Assembly (NCBI GenBank): GCA_001898165.1
Contig: MKTD01000066.1
Coordinates: forward strand, 7,888-71,887
DNA from: Bacteroidia bacterium 43-41
Lineage (GTDB): Bacteria; Bacteroidota; Bacteroidia; Bacteroidales; Dysgonomonadaceae
Direction of reading: 5' to 3'
DNA length: 64,000 nucleotides
This document shows positions 61,231 through 64,000 of this stretch, in pieces; the first letter of the stretch is position 1, and every line of letters starts with the position of its first letter. The notes under the pieces were generated by a model. It had not been told where the DNA came from. It did no database searches and was given only the letters and a program-made list of their open reading frames with translations. The translations under genes were made by a program, and so were the position numbers.

Positions 61231-62091
61231 ATGGCAAAATTAGAATTTGACCAACTACTTGACGCCGGAGCGCACTTCGGCCACCTGAAAAGGAAATGGA
61301 ATCCGGCAATGGCTCCCTACATTTTTATGGAGCGCAACGGCATTCACATTATCGACCTTTACAAAACAATTGCAAAAACCGAAGAAGCCGGGACGGCTTT
61401 AAAACAAATTGCCAAATCCGGCAAAAAAATACTCTTCGTGGCTACTAAAAAACAGGCTAAACCGGTTATCGAAGAAAAAGCGCAAAGCATCAACATGCCT
61501 TACGTTATCGAACGTTGGCCGGGCGGCATGCTTACCAATTTTCCCACTATCCGCAAGGCGGTGAAGAAAATGAGCAATATCGACAAGATGATCAAAGACG
61601 GGACGTTTGACACGTTGTCGAAACGCGAAAAACTGCAAATCACCCGTCAGCGCGCGAAACTCGAAAAGATGCTCGGTTCAATCCAGGACCTCACCCGTTT
61701 GCCTTCGGCAATTTTCGTTGTTGATGTGATGAAAGAACAAATTGCTGTGAAAGAAGCCAACAAGCTTGGAATCCCCGTGTTCGGCATCGTTGACACCAAC
61801 TCTGATCCGGGCGATATAGATTTCGTGATTCCCGCAAACGATGATGCGGCAAAAGCCGTTGACATGATCGTCGGGTATCTTTGCGAAGCAATAAAAGAGG
61901 GCTTAGACGAACGCAAGATTGAAAAAGCCGACGCCAGCGCAGCAGAAGATCAGGAAGAAGAAAGCGCAGCACCACGCAGGGAGAGGAAGTCGAAAGTAGC
62001 GAAAAGAGAACGCGTCAAGAAAGAAGACAAAGATGCCATCAATGCATCGGTTGTAAGCAAATACGCTAAAGACGCAGATGTTGAAGAATAA
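61231..62091 (+). CDS. rpsB: 30S ribosomal protein S2
   Basis: A 286-residue S2. LLDAGAHFGHLKRKWNPAM is the N-terminal signature, followed by ERWPGGMLTNFPTI and GIVDTNSDPGDIDFVIPAND. The C terminus (about 235-286) is a charged Lys/Glu/Ala-rich extension longer than E. coli S2 (241 residues), common in Bacteroidota. It is followed by tsf. Confidence 0.97.
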   Translation: MAKLEFDQLLDAGAHFGHLKRKWNPAMAPYIFMERNGIHIIDLYKTIAKTEEAGTALKQIAKSGKKILFVATKKQAKPVIEEKAQSINMPYVIERWPGGMLTNFPTIRKAVKKMSNIDKMIKDGTFDTLSKREKLQITRQRAKLEKMLGSIQDLTRLPSAIFVVDVMKEQIAVKEANKLGIPVFGIVDTNSDPGDIDFVIPANDDAAKAVDMIVGYLCEAIKEGLDERKIEKADASAAEDQEEESAAPRRERKSKVAKRERVKKEDKDAINASVVSKYAKDADVEE

Positions 62092-62178
62092 TACAGAGGA
62101 CAGACATCTGCCAGCAAAGCGGTCCGATGTCTGCTCTCTGAAATCTAAAAAGGAAACAACTTAAAAAAACATAGAAAT

Positions 62179-63000
62179 ATGGCAGTTACAATGGCAGAAA
62201 TCCAACATTTACGCAAAATGACAGGAGCGGGAATGATGGATTGTAAAAATGCGCTAAACGAAGCAAACGGCGACTTTGACAAAGCAGTAGAGATTATTCG
62301 TAAAAAAGGGCAGGCAGTTGCCGCCAAACGCGAAGATCGCGAAGCAAGCGAAGGTTGCGTGCTTGCAAAAACCCAAGGGAACTATGCTGCGGTGGTAGCG
62401 TTGAAATGCGAAACAGATTTTGTAGCTAAAAACGAAGAATTCATCGCATTAACCCAACAGATTCTGGATGCAGCTATCGATCATAAACCCGAAACATTGG
62501 AAGAGTTGCTGAACATCCAACTTTCTAACGGGACCATCTCCCAGTTAATTATGGATAAAATCGGCGCTACCGGAGAAAAAATGGAATTGGGTTATTTCGA
62601 ACACATTTCCGCCCCAACAGTGGTTTCGTATATCCATATGGGCAACAAACTGGCTACTATTGTCGGCTTCAACAAAGAAGGCGTGGCAAATAACGTGGCA
62701 AAAGACGTGGCCATGCAGGTAGCGGCAATGAATCCGATTTCGGTTACACCCGACACCATTCCGGCGGAAGTTAAAGAGAAAGAGCTGGAAATTGCACGCG
62801 AAAAAGCACGCGAAGCAGGAAAACCTGAAAACCTGTTGGACCGGATCGCCGAAGGCGCTTTGCAGAAATTCTACAAAGAGTCAACGCTGTTGCAACAAGA
62901 GTATGTAAAGGACAATAAACTGACCATTGATCAGTTCCTGAAACAAAACGACAAAGAGCTGACTGTAACCGTTTTCAAGCGTGTATCGCTGAACGTATAA
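62179..63000 (+). CDS. tsf: Elongation factor Ts
   Basis: A 273-residue EF-Ts. The UBA-like N domain (1-50) has LRKMTGAGMMDCKNAL, followed by core domains with VALKCETDFVAKNEEF and AMQVAAMNP. It exchanges GDP for GTP on EF-Tu. It is second in the rpsB-tsf operon, which ends at the terminator at 63020-63052; pyrH does not follow. Confidence 0.97.
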   Translation: MAVTMAEIQHLRKMTGAGMMDCKNALNEANGDFDKAVEIIRKKGQAVAAKREDREASEGCVLAKTQGNYAAVVALKCETDFVAKNEEFIALTQQILDAAIDHKPETLEELLNIQLSNGTISQLIMDKIGATGEKMELGYFEHISAPTVVSYIHMGNKLATIVGFNKEGVANNVAKDVAMQVAAMNPISVTPDTIPAEVKEKELEIAREKAREAGKPENLLDRIAEGALQKFYKESTLLQQEYVKDNKLTIDQFLKQNDKELTVTVFKRVSLNV

Positions 63001-63019
63001 CAAGTTATTACGACCTCAT

Positions 63020-63052
63020 AAAAGCGCCTTGATTTCTCAAGGCGCTTTTTTT
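63020..63052 (+). terminator. Intrinsic terminator of rpsB-tsf
   Basis: AAAGCGCCTTG and CAAGGCGCTTT form a perfect stem around ATTTCT, followed by a T-run. Confidence 0.88.
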
Positions 63053-63090
63053 CACCCTGTCCGGGCAAACGCGTTCCTCCTCTTCAATCA

Positions 63091-63999
63091 CTATTCAATG
63101 TTAACTGCCTCGAAATGGATTTTCTCAAAATTATATTTTAACTCTTTATTTCTAAACGCTTTAATATTAATGTCTCCGACAGTTACATCGTATCCGTCTT
63201 TCTTTAGTTGCCCGGTTATAGTATATGACCCGGAAGTCTCGTATTCAATCCAATCCTTATCATGAAGAGTAGGTGAGATATCGGGTTTACCGGCAAATTC
63301 CCGAAGCATTATATTATTTATCGCATTTTTTGTTGTGAATGAATATTCTCCGAGCGGAAGTTCATTTATGTTCTTCTCAGAGTTGAGAGTAAATCGGAAA
63401 CCGTTATCGGTAAAAAATTCATAGCAAAACTTTTTTTGTGGAGTATTCAAATTTTCAATGGCACTGCCGCCTCTATTGAATAAAAGCCGGGTATTTTCAT
63501 TTTGAAGCGTCAATAAGTTAGTAAAATAATTCCTGCATTCTATATCATTAAGAGCAGGGATATCCACTTTACCTTTTAAAAAGAATGGTTCCCGATTAGC
63601 AACTGTATTAATGAATAAATTCCCCTCAAATTCAAAATACAAAGCACCTGTTTTGTTATTGAAGCTATAGTTTGTTATTTGAAAATGATTATACGGATCA
63701 AAATAAGAAGATGTAAAAACTCCTTCGTCTCCCAAATACCAGATTTTATCAATGGCTCCGTTGTCTTTCAAGTAAAAATAAAGCGAAAACCTCTCAGCTC
63801 CCTTTCTGCGATAATTTATATGAATGTATAGATTATCGCAATTTTTGTTACACGAATTAAAAGAATCGAAGTGAAAATCATAGGTCTGGTTACCTTTGAT
63901 AACCTGAACGGAACTATCACCTAAATCTTCCGGAACAGTTTTATCTTCACAATTTACGAATAGAAATACCAGCAGAAATAAACTAAATATTTTTTTCAT
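63091..63999 (-). CDS. Lipoprotein of unknown function
   Basis: A 302-residue predicted lipoprotein: signal MKKIFSLFLLVFLFVNC with lipidated Cys17. The mature part is rich in Phe, Tyr and Asn with alternating strand patterns, and ends in a KNKELKYNFEKIHF-like segment. The two early cysteines in SCNKNCDN may form a disulfide. I recognise no family. The gene is clearly more AT-rich than rpsB and tsf next to it, which may indicate later acquisition. It is complete, starting one base from the window edge. Confidence 0.7.
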   Translation of the reverse strand: MKKIFSLFLLVFLFVNCEDKTVPEDLGDSSVQVIKGNQTYDFHFDSFNSCNKNCDNLYIHINYRRKGAERFSLYFYLKDNGAIDKIWYLGDEGVFTSSYFDPYNHFQITNYSFNNKTGALYFEFEGNLFINTVANREPFFLKGKVDIPALNDIECRNYFTNLLTLQNENTRLLFNRGGSAIENLNTPQKKFCYEFFTDNGFRFTLNSEKNINELPLGEYSFTTKNAINNIMLREFAGKPDISPTLHDKDWIEYETSGSYTITGQLKKDGYDVTVGDINIKAFRNKELKYNFEKIHFEAVNIE

Positions 64000-64000
64000 A

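Overview
The window is a chromosomal segment of a Bacteroidota bacterium, most likely a Bacteroidales relative of Dysgonomonadaceae/Porphyromonadaceae (taxon inferred, not searched). Support comes from repeated promoters of the Bacteroidota type (TTTG at -33, TAnnTTTG at -7), two TonB-dependent receptors, LytS/LytTR signalling, a DUF4494 protein, a PG0541-type protein next to an RND pump, an rSAM/lipoprotein pair, a rubrerythrin and OxyR. About 50 genes are densely packed in short operons.

Left part (1-10.6 kb). The 3' part of a sugar-porter MFS gene is followed by a hipBA module and a damaged parDE module. A decayed copy of the transporter's last ~45 bp lies on the far side, so this toxin-antitoxin cargo sits between two transporter tails. 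Next comes the most unusual locus, 3.3-9.6 kb: pilin-like subunit, PapD-like chaperone, two-domain adhesin-like protein, large outer-membrane usher-like barrel, and a second pilin-like subunit on the opposite strand. The architecture is that of a chaperone-usher fibre system, which is not the usual pilus type of Bacteroidales (type V lipoprotein pili). A small OmpW/PorT-like barrel follows.

Middle (10.8-36 kb). A LytS-type kinase and LytTR regulator precede a TolC-adaptor-RND efflux operon with a PG0541-family protein. Then, on the minus strand, come grpE-dnaJ-acs, a dihydroorotate-dehydrogenase-like gene with oxyR and an HD hydrolase, and DUF4494-yggS. On the plus strand follow an ArcD-like permease, then (minus) a TonB receptor, then an rSAM/SPASM enzyme with its partner lipoprotein. 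pncA and an exported murein-peptide pair (L-Ala-D/L-Glu epimerase and NlpC/P60 endopeptidase) complete this part.

Right part (36-64 kb). An exported isoaspartyl methyltransferase, a BtuB-like TonB receptor, and a GntR(YtrA)-controlled ABC transporter are followed by a MacAB/TolC-type export operon ending in a DUF2807 protein. Then come yeiH/yeiE, trmN6, lon, an HhH-barrel fusion protein, an ABC-F ATPase, a PAP2 enzyme, rubrerythrin, tRNA-Arg(ACG), rplM-rpsI, rpsB-tsf and a lipoprotein of unknown function.

Repeats. Three copies of a ~130-210 bp element with terminal inverted repeats (32.57, 34.60 and 39.03 kb) look like a MITE family. A 42-bp-period tandem repeat and a 7-bp microsatellite lie between genes. 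No CRISPR array, rRNA, intact insertion sequence or prophage was seen.
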